Shown here: positions 8,762 through 16,425 of the stretch, in pieces
How the letters are laid out: the number at the start of each line of letters is the position of its first letter
Numbering within the stretch: position 1 is the first letter of the stretch
Assembly (NCBI GenBank): GCA_036556425.1
Contig: DATBJJ010000077.1
Span: 8,721 to 72,720, forward strand
DNA: 64,000 nucleotides
Reading direction: 5' to 3'
Source of the DNA: DATBJJ01 sp036556425
GTDB lineage: Bacteria; Acidobacteriota; Vicinamibacteria; Vicinamibacterales; 2-12-FULL-66-21
Made by a program: the position numbers and the translations under genes
Notes under the pieces: generated by a model
What the model was told of the DNA's origin: nothing
Databases searched by the model: none
The model's input: only the letters and a program-made list of their open reading frames with translations

Positions 8762-9633
8762 CCACCTCCGTGGCGTCCGCGACGGCGCCGCGGCCTCGTC
8801 CGAACGCGCTGACCGTGGACGTCGAGGAGTGGTTCCACATTTGCGGCGTCGGCGGATCGCTCTCGCGCGAACACTGGCACGCGCTGCCGTCGCGGGTCGT
8901 TCCGACCACGCGCATGTTGTTGGAAGAGCTCGACCGCGCGGGCGCGCGCGCGACGTTCTTCGTGCTCGGCTGGGTTGCCGAGATGTATCCGTCGCTGGTC
9001 GCGGAGATCCGTGCGGCCGGCCACGACATCGGATCGCACGGCCACCATCACGATCGTGTGTACGAGCTGACCGCCGAGGCGTTCGTCGCCGATCTCCGGC
9101 GAAGCCTCGCCGCACTCGGCGCGGCTGGCGTCACGGGCATGGCTGGCTTCAGGGCGCCGGAGTGGTCGATCAACGATCGGTCGCTCTGGGCGCTCGACCT
9201 TCTCGCGAAAGAAGGCATTGGCGTGGATGCGAGCATGGCGCCCGTGCGGCTCGTCGGGCGCGTCGACTATCCGCGCGCGCCGCACGTGCGTCGCACGGAT
9301 GCCGGCCCCGTCGTCGAGGTTCCGCCCCTCGTGGCCGATCGCTTCGGACACGCGATGCCGATCGGTTGGGGATGGGGATTGCGGATGACCTCGCCCCGCC
9401 GTTTGCTGAAGACGATCGAGACGGTGAATCGCGCCGGCGCGCCCGCAGTGCTCATGGTGCACCCGTGGGAGATCGATCCCGATCCGCCCCGGGTCCGGCT
9501 GCCAGCGCGGCTGCGCTTCGCGCACTACTTTCGGCTCGACGGCTTTCGATCGCGCCTCGCGTCCGTCCTTGCGCGCGGGGACTTCGGCGCCCTGTCAGAT
9601 TTGCCTGCGATCCAAACGCTCAGGGGATCATGA
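8758..9633 (+). CDS. Polysaccharide deacetylase, NodB domain (DUF3473 type)
   Basis: This 291-residue protein has a NodB homology domain: TVDVEEWFHICG (19-30) with the motif-1 Asp, SHGHHHD (93-99) with the metal-binding histidines, and the segment FRAPEWSINDRSLW. The C-terminal block VLMVHPWEIDPDPPR is typical of the DUF3473-tailed deacetylases found in exopolysaccharide and exosortase loci. It would remove N-acetyl (or O-acetyl) groups from an amino sugar. There is no signal peptide, so it may act on a cytoplasmic or membrane-bound sugar intermediate. GTG start at 8758 overlaps the ACP stop, and its stop overlaps the next ATG (ATGA). The pairing with a GT2 suggests that the lipid product carries a sugar. 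Confidence 0.85.
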   Translation: MTTSVASATAPRPRPNALTVDVEEWFHICGVGGSLSREHWHALPSRVVPTTRMLLEELDRAGARATFFVLGWVAEMYPSLVAEIRAAGHDIGSHGHHHDRVYELTAEAFVADLRRSLAALGAAGVTGMAGFRAPEWSINDRSLWALDLLAKEGIGVDASMAPVRLVGRVDYPRAPHVRRTDAGPVVEVPPLVADRFGHAMPIGWGWGLRMTSPRRLLKTIETVNRAGAPAVLMVHPWEIDPDPPRVRLPARLRFAHYFRLDGFRSRLASVLARGDFGALSDLPAIQTLRGS

Positions 9634-12527
9634 CTCGCCTTCGGCCGTCCACGCTCGTCTTCGCGCTTCTCGTCGTCGTGACGCTCGAGGCGCGCGCCCA
9701 GCCGGAACAGGAGCGTCGATCGTTCCCTCGCGTCGCGATTGAGGACGCGCTCGCGCCGGTCGCCGCCGTCGACGCGCGCCCGCCGTTTCCCGTTGGCGTG
9801 GCCGTTCGACTCTCGGGACGCGTCGACGATCGCGCGCTCGACGAACGCCTTGCCGACTACGCGTCGCGCAAGATCCCGGTATGGCTCGCGCTGCCGGCGC
9901 CAGCCAGCGTCGACCTCGTCGAACGGTGGCGCGCGGCCCTTCAGGAGCTGCTGTCGCGGCATCGCGAAGGGATCGACATCGTCGAGATACAGGGCGCACC
10001 CGATCCAAAGCTGACCGTGTTCAGCCTTCGGCTTGCAGCCACCGAAGCGCGCTCGGCGCGCGAGGCGATTCGTGTCGCGCTCGGCGTTCCACGCGGGCCG
10101 CAGAGCGGATGGCTGGCCGACGTCTACACGCGTGAGCTCTCGCCGTACGTCGACATCCTCGTGCTGCCGGACGTGGCGGACCGCGCCGCCGCGTCGGCCC
10201 ACGTGCTCGAGATCGATCGTGACGCGCAGATTGCGCTCGTGGCGGGCGATGCGGGCAATGCCGCGGCCGAAGCCTTCGAGCGGATCGTCGACAGCCAGCT
10301 CGAGACCGTGGGCACCAACGTCGCGATCGTCGCGTGGCGCGCGTCGGATGTCGTGGCGGCGGCGCTGCGCAAGCTCGCGCCGATTGCGCCGCTCCTGCGC
10401 GGCGACATCACGCCGCTCGATGCGCCGAGCGCGAGCCTCTCGATGACGCTCGACGGCGAAAACGTCACCTCGTCCATCCGCCATCGTCTCCTCTTCGACA
10501 ACCGGACGTTCGCGACGTATCTGGTCTACTGGGGCGCCGCATCCAAATCGCTGCTCGACGTCTCGCTGACGCTGCCGGTCGAAGGGGAGCCGGCGCTCTA
10601 TCGGCTCGCCGACGGATCGAAGCTCGGCGCGACCGACTATTCCCGGAACCCGGAAACGAGCCGCGTGCGCGCCCGGCTGCCGCTCGCGGGCGGGCCGATG
10701 CTCGTCGACTTCAACGAAGGCGCGTCGGCCGTGTTCGTCGCGCGCGCGGACGTGTCGGCGGAGCGGCAGCTCTCGGTCGACGAGATCATCGCGCGCCATC
10801 AGCAGCAGCAGCGTGCGCAGGACGCGCTCGTCCGCAACTACACCGCGTTCGCTCGCACGCAGCAGCACTTTCGTCCGACGATGACCGATCCGGGATACGA
10901 CGTCGTGACGGAGAATCGCTACTTCGTGGCGGCTGACGGCATCGAGTGGGAAGAGCTGTCGTTTTCGGTGAACGGATCGAAGTGGGGCGCAGATCGTCCG
11001 CCGTTTCCGCTGCTTCAGCCGGAGAAAGTCCTCTCGCTTCCGCTGCAGCTCCGCTTCGACGACGACTATCGGTATCGGCTGGCGGGCACCGAGCGCGTCG
11101 GCGAGTACGACTGCTACGTGATTCGCTTCGAGCCCGTCGGCGCCGGACGCGCCACGTCGTTCTATCGAGGGACGGTGTGGATCGAGCGAAAGACGTTCGC
11201 GCGCGTGAAAGTGTCCGCGGTGCAGACCGGTCTGTCGGCGCCGGTCGTCTCGAATGAGGAGATTCAAACGTACGCGCCGGTGACGTCGATCGGGAATCGT
11301 CCGATCTTTCTGTTCACCGGCCTGAACGCGCGCCAGATCATTCTAATCGCCGGACGCAACATCCTCGTCGAGAAACTGGTGTCGTTCGAGCGCTTCCAGG
11401 TGAACGATCCAGGATTCGACGAGGGCCGGTCGTCGGCGCGCCGCGGCAACGGCGTGATGTATCGCGAGACCGACAAGGGGCTGCGCTATTACATCAAGCA
11501 GGGCGACACGCGGGTCGTGAGCGATCGCGCGACGCGCAGCGCGCGTGCGATGGCGATGGGCGTCACGCTCGATCCGTCGTACGGGTTTCCGCTGCCGATT
11601 TTCGGGATCAACTATCTGAACTTCGAGTTCCGCGGCAGATCCGACACGCAGCTCGCGATTCTGTTTGCCGGCGTGCTTGCCGCGGGAAACATTCAGCGGC
11701 CGAAGCTCGGCGGCGCGCCGTTCGACGCGAGCGTGGACTTCTTCGCGATCGCGGCGCCCTCGAGCGACCGCCTCTACGACGCGTCCGGCGAGCGCGATGC
11801 CGAGCGGCTGCTGACGTGGCCGCTCACGACCGGGCTCAACCTCGGCTGGCAGTACACGCCGTTCCAGAAAGTCAGCGGTCAATATCAATTCAGGTTCGAC
11901 GGATACGTTCGCGACCGGACAACTTCGGAGTCGTTCACGACGCCGTCGAGCACGGTGACGAACGGATTTGGCGCCTCCTGGGAGTACCGCCGCGGCGGCT
12001 ACAGCGCCGTCGTCAATGGGACATGGTTCGCGCGGGCGGGATGGCGCGATTGGGGATTCGTGCCGGATCCGGCGTCGCGATCGCGCTACGTGAAATACAG
12101 CGCGAGCCTGTCCCGCGATTTCTATTTCAACGTCTTTCACAAGATCCACGTGAACGGCGCGTGGTTCGGCGGGCAGGATCTCGACCGCTTCGGGAAATAT
12201 CAGTTCGGGATGTTCGACGACACGCGGATCCACGGCGTGCCCGCGTCCGGCGCCAGGTTCGAAGAGCTCGGCATGGCGCGCGGCTCGTATTCGTTCAACA
12301 TCTTCGATCAATACCGGCTCGACCTTTTCCTCGAGCAGGCCTGGGGCCGCGACCGCGCCTTCGATCCCGATTGGCATTCGATCACCGGCATCGGAACGGC
12401 CGTGAACCTTCGCGCGCCTTGGGGTACGATTCTCCGCGTGGACGCCGGCAAGAGCTTCTTGCCCGAGCGCTATCGCGGGATAGGGTCCGCGACGCTGCAG
12501 GTGATGCTCCTCAAGCCGCTTCACTGA
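9630..12527 (+). CDS. Large secreted protein with predicted C-terminal outer-membrane beta-barrel
   Basis: This 965-residue protein starts with a clear signal peptide (TLVFALLVVVTLEARAQ). Residues ~30-330 read as an alpha/beta domain, possibly TIM-barrel-like, that I cannot name. A middle part around 380-620 contains YRGTVWIERKTFARVK near 511, reminiscent of LolA/RseB-type sheets. From ~640 to the end there are repeated amphipathic strands rich in Gly and aromatics (for example FGMFDDTRI, YQFRFDGYVRD), as in outer-membrane barrels, although the last residue is His rather than Phe. ATG at 9630 overlaps the deacetylase stop. Position in the locus suggests an outer-membrane step for the lipid or glycolipid product; this is inference. 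Confidence 0.6.
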   Translation: MTRLRPSTLVFALLVVVTLEARAQPEQERRSFPRVAIEDALAPVAAVDARPPFPVGVAVRLSGRVDDRALDERLADYASRKIPVWLALPAPASVDLVERWRAALQELLSRHREGIDIVEIQGAPDPKLTVFSLRLAATEARSAREAIRVALGVPRGPQSGWLADVYTRELSPYVDILVLPDVADRAAASAHVLEIDRDAQIALVAGDAGNAAAEAFERIVDSQLETVGTNVAIVAWRASDVVAAALRKLAPIAPLLRGDITPLDAPSASLSMTLDGENVTSSIRHRLLFDNRTFATYLVYWGAASKSLLDVSLTLPVEGEPALYRLADGSKLGATDYSRNPETSRVRARLPLAGGPMLVDFNEGASAVFVARADVSAERQLSVDEIIARHQQQQRAQDALVRNYTAFARTQQHFRPTMTDPGYDVVTENRYFVAADGIEWEELSFSVNGSKWGADRPPFPLLQPEKVLSLPLQLRFDDDYRYRLAGTERVGEYDCYVIRFEPVGAGRATSFYRGTVWIERKTFARVKVSAVQTGLSAPVVSNEEIQTYAPVTSIGNRPIFLFTGLNARQIILIAGRNILVEKLVSFERFQVNDPGFDEGRSSARRGNGVMYRETDKGLRYYIKQGDTRVVSDRATRSARAMAMGVTLDPSYGFPLPIFGINYLNFEFRGRSDTQLAILFAGVLAAGNIQRPKLGGAPFDASVDFFAIAAPSSDRLYDASGERDAERLLTWPLTTGLNLGWQYTPFQKVSGQYQFRFDGYVRDRTTSESFTTPSSTVTNGFGASWEYRRGGYSAVVNGTWFARAGWRDWGFVPDPASRSRYVKYSASLSRDFYFNVFHKIHVNGAWFGGQDLDRFGKYQFGMFDDTRIHGVPASGARFEELGMARGSYSFNIFDQYRLDLFLEQAWGRDRAFDPDWHSITGIGTAVNLRAPWGTILRVDAGKSFLPERYRGIGSATLQVMLLKPLH

Positions 12528-12531
12528 CGAC

Positions 12532-13455
12532 ATGCGGACGCTTCGCGCGGATCTTCACGTGCACTCCTGGCAGTCGAGGAGGAGCGGCAACATGCGCTTC
12601 CTCGAGAGCCGCGACTGCTATTCATCGCCGCGGGACGTGTATCGCGTCGCCAAGGCGCGAGGCATGGACCTCGTCACGATCACCGATCACGATTCGATCG
12701 ACGGGTGCCTCGAGCTCCTCGATCGCCATCCGGACGCGCGGGATGTGTTCATCTCGGAAGAGGCGTCGTGCTGGTTTCCCGGCGCGGATGTCCAGGTTCA
12801 CTTGGGCGTCTACGGTCTCGACGAGCGGTTGCACCGCGATCTGCAGCCGCTCCGAAGGAACGTGTTCGACGTGGCTCGCTGTCTTCGCGAGGCCGGCGTG
12901 TTCTTCGCGCTCAATCATCTGCTGCACTTCTACCGCGGTCAGGTTCCGCTCGACACGTACCTCCGATTGATCGACGAGGTGCCGGCGCTCGAGGTCCGCA
13001 ACGGGACGATGCTGCCGGCGCACAATGCGCTGGTGGAAGAGCTCGCGGCGGCGTGGAACGCGGCGCGGCCGCTCGGGAGAATCGGCGGCAGCGACGCGCA
13101 TACGCTGCGGCGGATCGGACGCACGTGGACCGAGGCGCCCGGTGAAAGCGCAGTTGATTTTCTGCGAAGCCTGCGCGCAGGCCGATCGCGCGCCTGCGGC
13201 GCGCATGGGGCGACCGCGGACGTCACGGCCGACGCGTACGGCGTGATGTATCGCTACTGCGCGAGCCTGCTCGGCCGCGGCCCGCGCGATCACACGATCG
13301 CGCGCCGCGCGGCGTGCCTCGCGTTTTCCGTCGTGTCGCTGCCGGCGCAGTTCCTGCCGCTCGCGATCGTCGCGCGTGGCAAGCGCCGCGAGGCGCAAGA
13401 AGTCGCGCGCGCGCGCGCGGCGCTCTCGGGTCTGTTCGAGGAGATCCGGGCGTGA
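12532..13455 (+). CDS. PHP-domain metal-dependent phosphoesterase
   Basis: This 307-residue protein has the PHP fold metal-binding motifs: DLHVHS (His9 and His11), TITDHDSIDG (Asp52-His53-Asp54), an SEEASCW glutamate block, and GGSDAHT near 182-188. PHP enzymes hydrolyse phosphomono- or diesters of nucleotides, histidinol phosphate or other small substrates; the substrate here is not deducible. A hydrophobic stretch (CLAFSVVSLPAQFLPLAIV) near residue 260-280 suggests membrane association, unusual for the family. It starts 4 nt after the barrel gene and its stop overlaps the KS-alpha start (GTGA), so it is part of the same operon. Confidence 0.82.
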   Translation: MRTLRADLHVHSWQSRRSGNMRFLESRDCYSSPRDVYRVAKARGMDLVTITDHDSIDGCLELLDRHPDARDVFISEEASCWFPGADVQVHLGVYGLDERLHRDLQPLRRNVFDVARCLREAGVFFALNHLLHFYRGQVPLDTYLRLIDEVPALEVRNGTMLPAHNALVEELAAAWNAARPLGRIGGSDAHTLRRIGRTWTEAPGESAVDFLRSLRAGRSRACGAHGATADVTADAYGVMYRYCASLLGRGPRDHTIARRAACLAFSVVSLPAQFLPLAIVARGKRREAQEVARARAALSGLFEEIRA

Positions 13456-14663
13456 GCCGCGTCGCGATCACCGGCATCGGCCTGGTGACGGGCCTGGGCC
13501 TCACGCGCGAACAGACCTGGCGCGGGCTCACGAACGGAACGTGCGCCGTTCGGCCGGTGACGGCGTTCGAGACCGACGGCTATCGCAGCCGCGTGGCCGC
13601 AGAGGTCTGCATCGAGGGTATCGAGGCGCAGTTGTCGCCGCTTCAGCGCCGGCGGCTCTCGCGCGGCGATCAAATCGGCCTCGTCGCGGCGAACGAAGCG
13701 GTCGAGGACGCCGGGCTGCTGACCGATTCCTGCGATCGCGAGCGCGTTGGCGTGCTGCTCGGGGCCGGCACCGCCGATCTTCTTCGCAACGAGCGCTTTC
13801 AACACACGATGCTGTTTCGCGGGATCGAGCACGCGCGCCCGTCGCAGGCGTGGAATCACTTTTCCAGCACGCCCGTCGACGCGATCGCCTCGCACTTCGG
13901 CTTCGGCGGCCTGCGCTCGTGCATCGTGGCCGCCTGCTCCTCGAGCACGATTGCGATCGGCCGCGCCGCCGATGCGATCCGGAGCGGGCGCCTGGATGCC
14001 GCGCTCGCCGGCGGCACCGACGCGATCGCGCGGCTCACGTTCAGCGGATTCAACGCGCTGAAGCTGATGGATCCGGAGCCGTGCCGTCCGTTCAGCCGCG
14101 ATCGCGCCGGCATGAACCTCGGCGAGGGGGCGGCGATTCTCGTGCTCGAATCATTCGATCGCGCGCGGGCGCGGGGCGCACAGATTTACGGCGAGCTGGC
14201 GGGATCGAGCTTCTCGTGCGAGGCCTATCACCCGACCGCTCCCGAGCCCGAGGGCAAGCCGGTCGCCGCCGTCGTGCGGGACGCGCTTCGCGACGCGCGA
14301 GTGGACGCATCCGACGTCGAGCATCTCAACGCGCACGGCACCGCGACGCCGCAGAACGATCGCGCGGAGACGCACGGCTATCGATCGCTCTTCGGCGATC
14401 GTGTCGCGAAGATCCCGGTGACGTCGGTGAAATCGATGATCGGCCACTGCCTCGGAGCCGCCGGCGGGATCGAGGCCGCGATTCTCGCGCTGACCGTGTC
14501 GCGCGGCGTGATCCCTCCGACGATCCACTACACCGAAATCGACCCCGAATGTCCCGGAGACATCGTGGCGAACGACGCGCGCGAGGTTCGCATTCGCCGC
14601 GGGGTTTCCACGTCGCTCGGATTCGGCGGCAACGACTCTGCGCTCGTCATCACAGCGGTCTAG
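13452..14663 (+). CDS. Beta-ketoacyl-ACP synthase, KS-alpha (FabF-like, catalytically intact)
   Basis: This 403-residue ketosynthase carries the full FabF triad: Cys162 in AACSSS, His295 in NAHGTAT and His332 in KSMIGH, with Lys327. It catalyses decarboxylative condensation of malonyl-ACP with the acyl chain. GTG at 13452 overlaps the PHP stop by four bases. It lies 5.9 kb downstream of the triad-less KS-beta gene in the same direction, so the two probably form the KS-alpha/KS-beta heterodimer seen in type II PKS and aryl-polyene systems, although the genes are not adjacent as is usual. A hairpin follows directly after its stop and probably ends the operon. Confidence 0.9.
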   Translation: MSRVAITGIGLVTGLGLTREQTWRGLTNGTCAVRPVTAFETDGYRSRVAAEVCIEGIEAQLSPLQRRRLSRGDQIGLVAANEAVEDAGLLTDSCDRERVGVLLGAGTADLLRNERFQHTMLFRGIEHARPSQAWNHFSSTPVDAIASHFGFGGLRSCIVAACSSSTIAIGRAADAIRSGRLDAALAGGTDAIARLTFSGFNALKLMDPEPCRPFSRDRAGMNLGEGAAILVLESFDRARARGAQIYGELAGSSFSCEAYHPTAPEPEGKPVAAVVRDALRDARVDASDVEHLNAHGTATPQNDRAETHGYRSLFGDRVAKIPVTSVKSMIGHCLGAAGGIEAAILALTVSRGVIPPTIHYTEIDPECPGDIVANDAREVRIRRGVSTSLGFGGNDSALVITAV

Positions 14664-14665
14664 TT

Positions 14666-14702
14666 CTTCCGCCTGAAGGCGGAAGCCGCGCAGCTCGCGG
14701 CT
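14666..14702. terminator. Double hairpin between convergent KS-alpha and flavoprotein genes
   Basis: Two adjacent inverted repeats sit between two convergent stops. The first is CTTCCGCC-TGAA-GGCGGAAG (14666-14685) and the second is AGCCGCG-CAGCT-CGCGGCT (14684-14702). The second is followed by only a short T run (TTT). The position suits a bidirectional terminator, but the sequence also looks like a dispersed REP-type palindrome. Confidence 0.55.
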
Positions 14703-14725
14703 TTAGCCGGAAAGTTCCGATCGCG

Positions 14726-16348
14726 TCAGGCCGTTCTCCGGACCCTCGATGCGCCGCACGGCTGCAGCACGAGCGGAGAGATGTCCAGAAGCGGTCCGTC
14801 GATCGCCGCGACGAACCGCGGCAATGACGGATTGCGCCCGATCGCGATCGCCTGCCAGGTCCTGGCGAACGCCTCGAGCAGTAACAGATTCTCGTGGAGC
14901 GTTGCACGCAGCGTGTCGTCGTCCATCGCGGGCGCGCGCAGGCTGGCCTGCAGATCTCGCAGAAACGCGACGCTGACGACGTTCGCGTGGGCGTCCTCGT
15001 AATCGCGCTGATCCACGAGGTCCCAGGCGTTGAACAACTGCTGCATGCGCGCGTGCAGAACGAAGAAGCGCCGCATGAACGGATCGATCGAGTCCATGAA
15101 TTCCGGCTGCCGGTACCGGCGCTGGAAGTAGAGCAGCGCCGAGATCGCCCAATACGCGGCGTTGTCCCATGCCGCCTTCGCCGTCATCACCTGCGCGTTC
15201 CCCATCAGCGGATACTGATGGCTGTAGAGCCGCAAGAACGCCTCGAAGAGCCGGAGATAGCTCCTGTTGAATTTCTCGGCGCGCTCCCCGATGTCCTCGC
15301 CGCGCGCGGCGCGGACGATCAAATCCGTCGTGCAGTCGTTGCCGATCGCGATGAAGTCCGAGCCGGGCGAGTAGAACGGATCGGTGAACACGCCGGCCTC
15401 GCCGACGAGCGACCACCCGTCCGGCGAGAACACGCGCTCGCACGCGTGCGCGTAATGCTTCAGCGCGAGGAAATCCTCGAGCCGATCCTTGTAGCACTCG
15501 ACGACGCGCGCGCATTGCGGTTCGAACTCTCGCAGCCAGTCGAGCGCGCGATCGAAGCGGTTGATCCGTGAATACGGGTGGAGATCGCCGTCGGCGACAA
15601 TCCCGAGGCTCGTGCTGCCGGACCCGAGCGGGATCAGCCAGACCCAATAGCCCCGACCCATCAAGTGATTCGTGCTCAGCCAGCGCTGCTTGCCTGGCAC
15701 ACGCGCCTGCCACGCGGCATCGTCGCTCCAGTCGTCGAGCCGGACGCGTTCCGGCACTCGGAACCAGGACGCGTTGGCCCCGTGATCCGCGGGCCGCGTG
15801 AGTCCGAGCTGGCGGCGGATCACGCCCGAGCGGCCGCTGGCATCGACGAGCCATCGCGCGCGGACGACGCGCTCGGCGCCGTCAGCCGTCTGCACGCGAA
15901 CCGTGTGGTTGAGAGGCGCGAGAGAGATCTCTTTGACCGCGCAGCCGTCGAGCACTTCGACGCCCGACGCGCAGAGATCGGCCAGGAGCCAATTCTCGAG
16001 CCTGCCTCGATCGAGCTGGAACGACGGCACCGTCGGGAACATCGGCGGACCGAGCTCGACGCGCCGCGTGAGGTCGCTGTTGTCGCCCTGCGGAAAGAAA
16101 TAGCGGAGCCCGAGCTTCGGCAGTTGGCCCGCGCGCAGGTGAGGCTCGAGCTTGAGCACGCTGCCCATGTAGTGCGCGCCGATCTCGACCGACGATTCGC
16201 CGACCTTGAACGCCGCTTCGCGCACCGGATGCTTCCGCTTTTCGGCGACCAGCACGCGAATCTCCGGCGCTTCGATCTGCAGTTGCCTCGCGAGCGTCAA
16301 TCCCGCGAGACCCCCGCCGGCGATGACGGCGTCATAGCTCTCGTGCAT
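14726..16348 (-). CDS. FAD-dependent oxidoreductase, tryptophan-halogenase-like
   Basis: This 540-residue flavoprotein starts with the FAD-binding GGGLAG motif in its first strand (YDAVIAGGGLAGLTLARQL). It also has KVGESS near residue 50, LVDASGRSG as the second FAD motif, and YWVWLIPL, which fits the WxWxIP signature of flavin-dependent halogenases. The segment FTDPFYSPGSDFIAIGN resembles the third FAD/chloride region. Such enzymes halogenate aromatic or polyene substrates using FADH2 and O2. Xanthomonadin loci include a related halogenase because the pigment is brominated, which supports a role on the local product. The start ATG is at 16348. It is convergent to the KS-alpha gene. Actual halogenating activity is unproven; some relatives are only monooxygenases or reductases. 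Confidence 0.75.
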   Translation of the reverse strand: MHESYDAVIAGGGLAGLTLARQLQIEAPEIRVLVAEKRKHPVREAAFKVGESSVEIGAHYMGSVLKLEPHLRAGQLPKLGLRYFFPQGDNSDLTRRVELGPPMFPTVPSFQLDRGRLENWLLADLCASGVEVLDGCAVKEISLAPLNHTVRVQTADGAERVVRARWLVDASGRSGVIRRQLGLTRPADHGANASWFRVPERVRLDDWSDDAAWQARVPGKQRWLSTNHLMGRGYWVWLIPLGSGSTSLGIVADGDLHPYSRINRFDRALDWLREFEPQCARVVECYKDRLEDFLALKHYAHACERVFSPDGWSLVGEAGVFTDPFYSPGSDFIAIGNDCTTDLIVRAARGEDIGERAEKFNRSYLRLFEAFLRLYSHQYPLMGNAQVMTAKAAWDNAAYWAISALLYFQRRYRQPEFMDSIDPFMRRFFVLHARMQQLFNAWDLVDQRDYEDAHANVVSVAFLRDLQASLRAPAMDDDTLRATLHENLLLLEAFARTWQAIAIGRNPSLPRFVAAIDGPLLDISPLVLQPCGASRVRRTA

Positions 16349-16425
16349 GCGTGAATCTTAGCGCGGACCTGCGCCCTCGTGATTACCGCGGTGTCGAAGG
16401 GGCCAGGAGCACGTCACCGCCGCGC

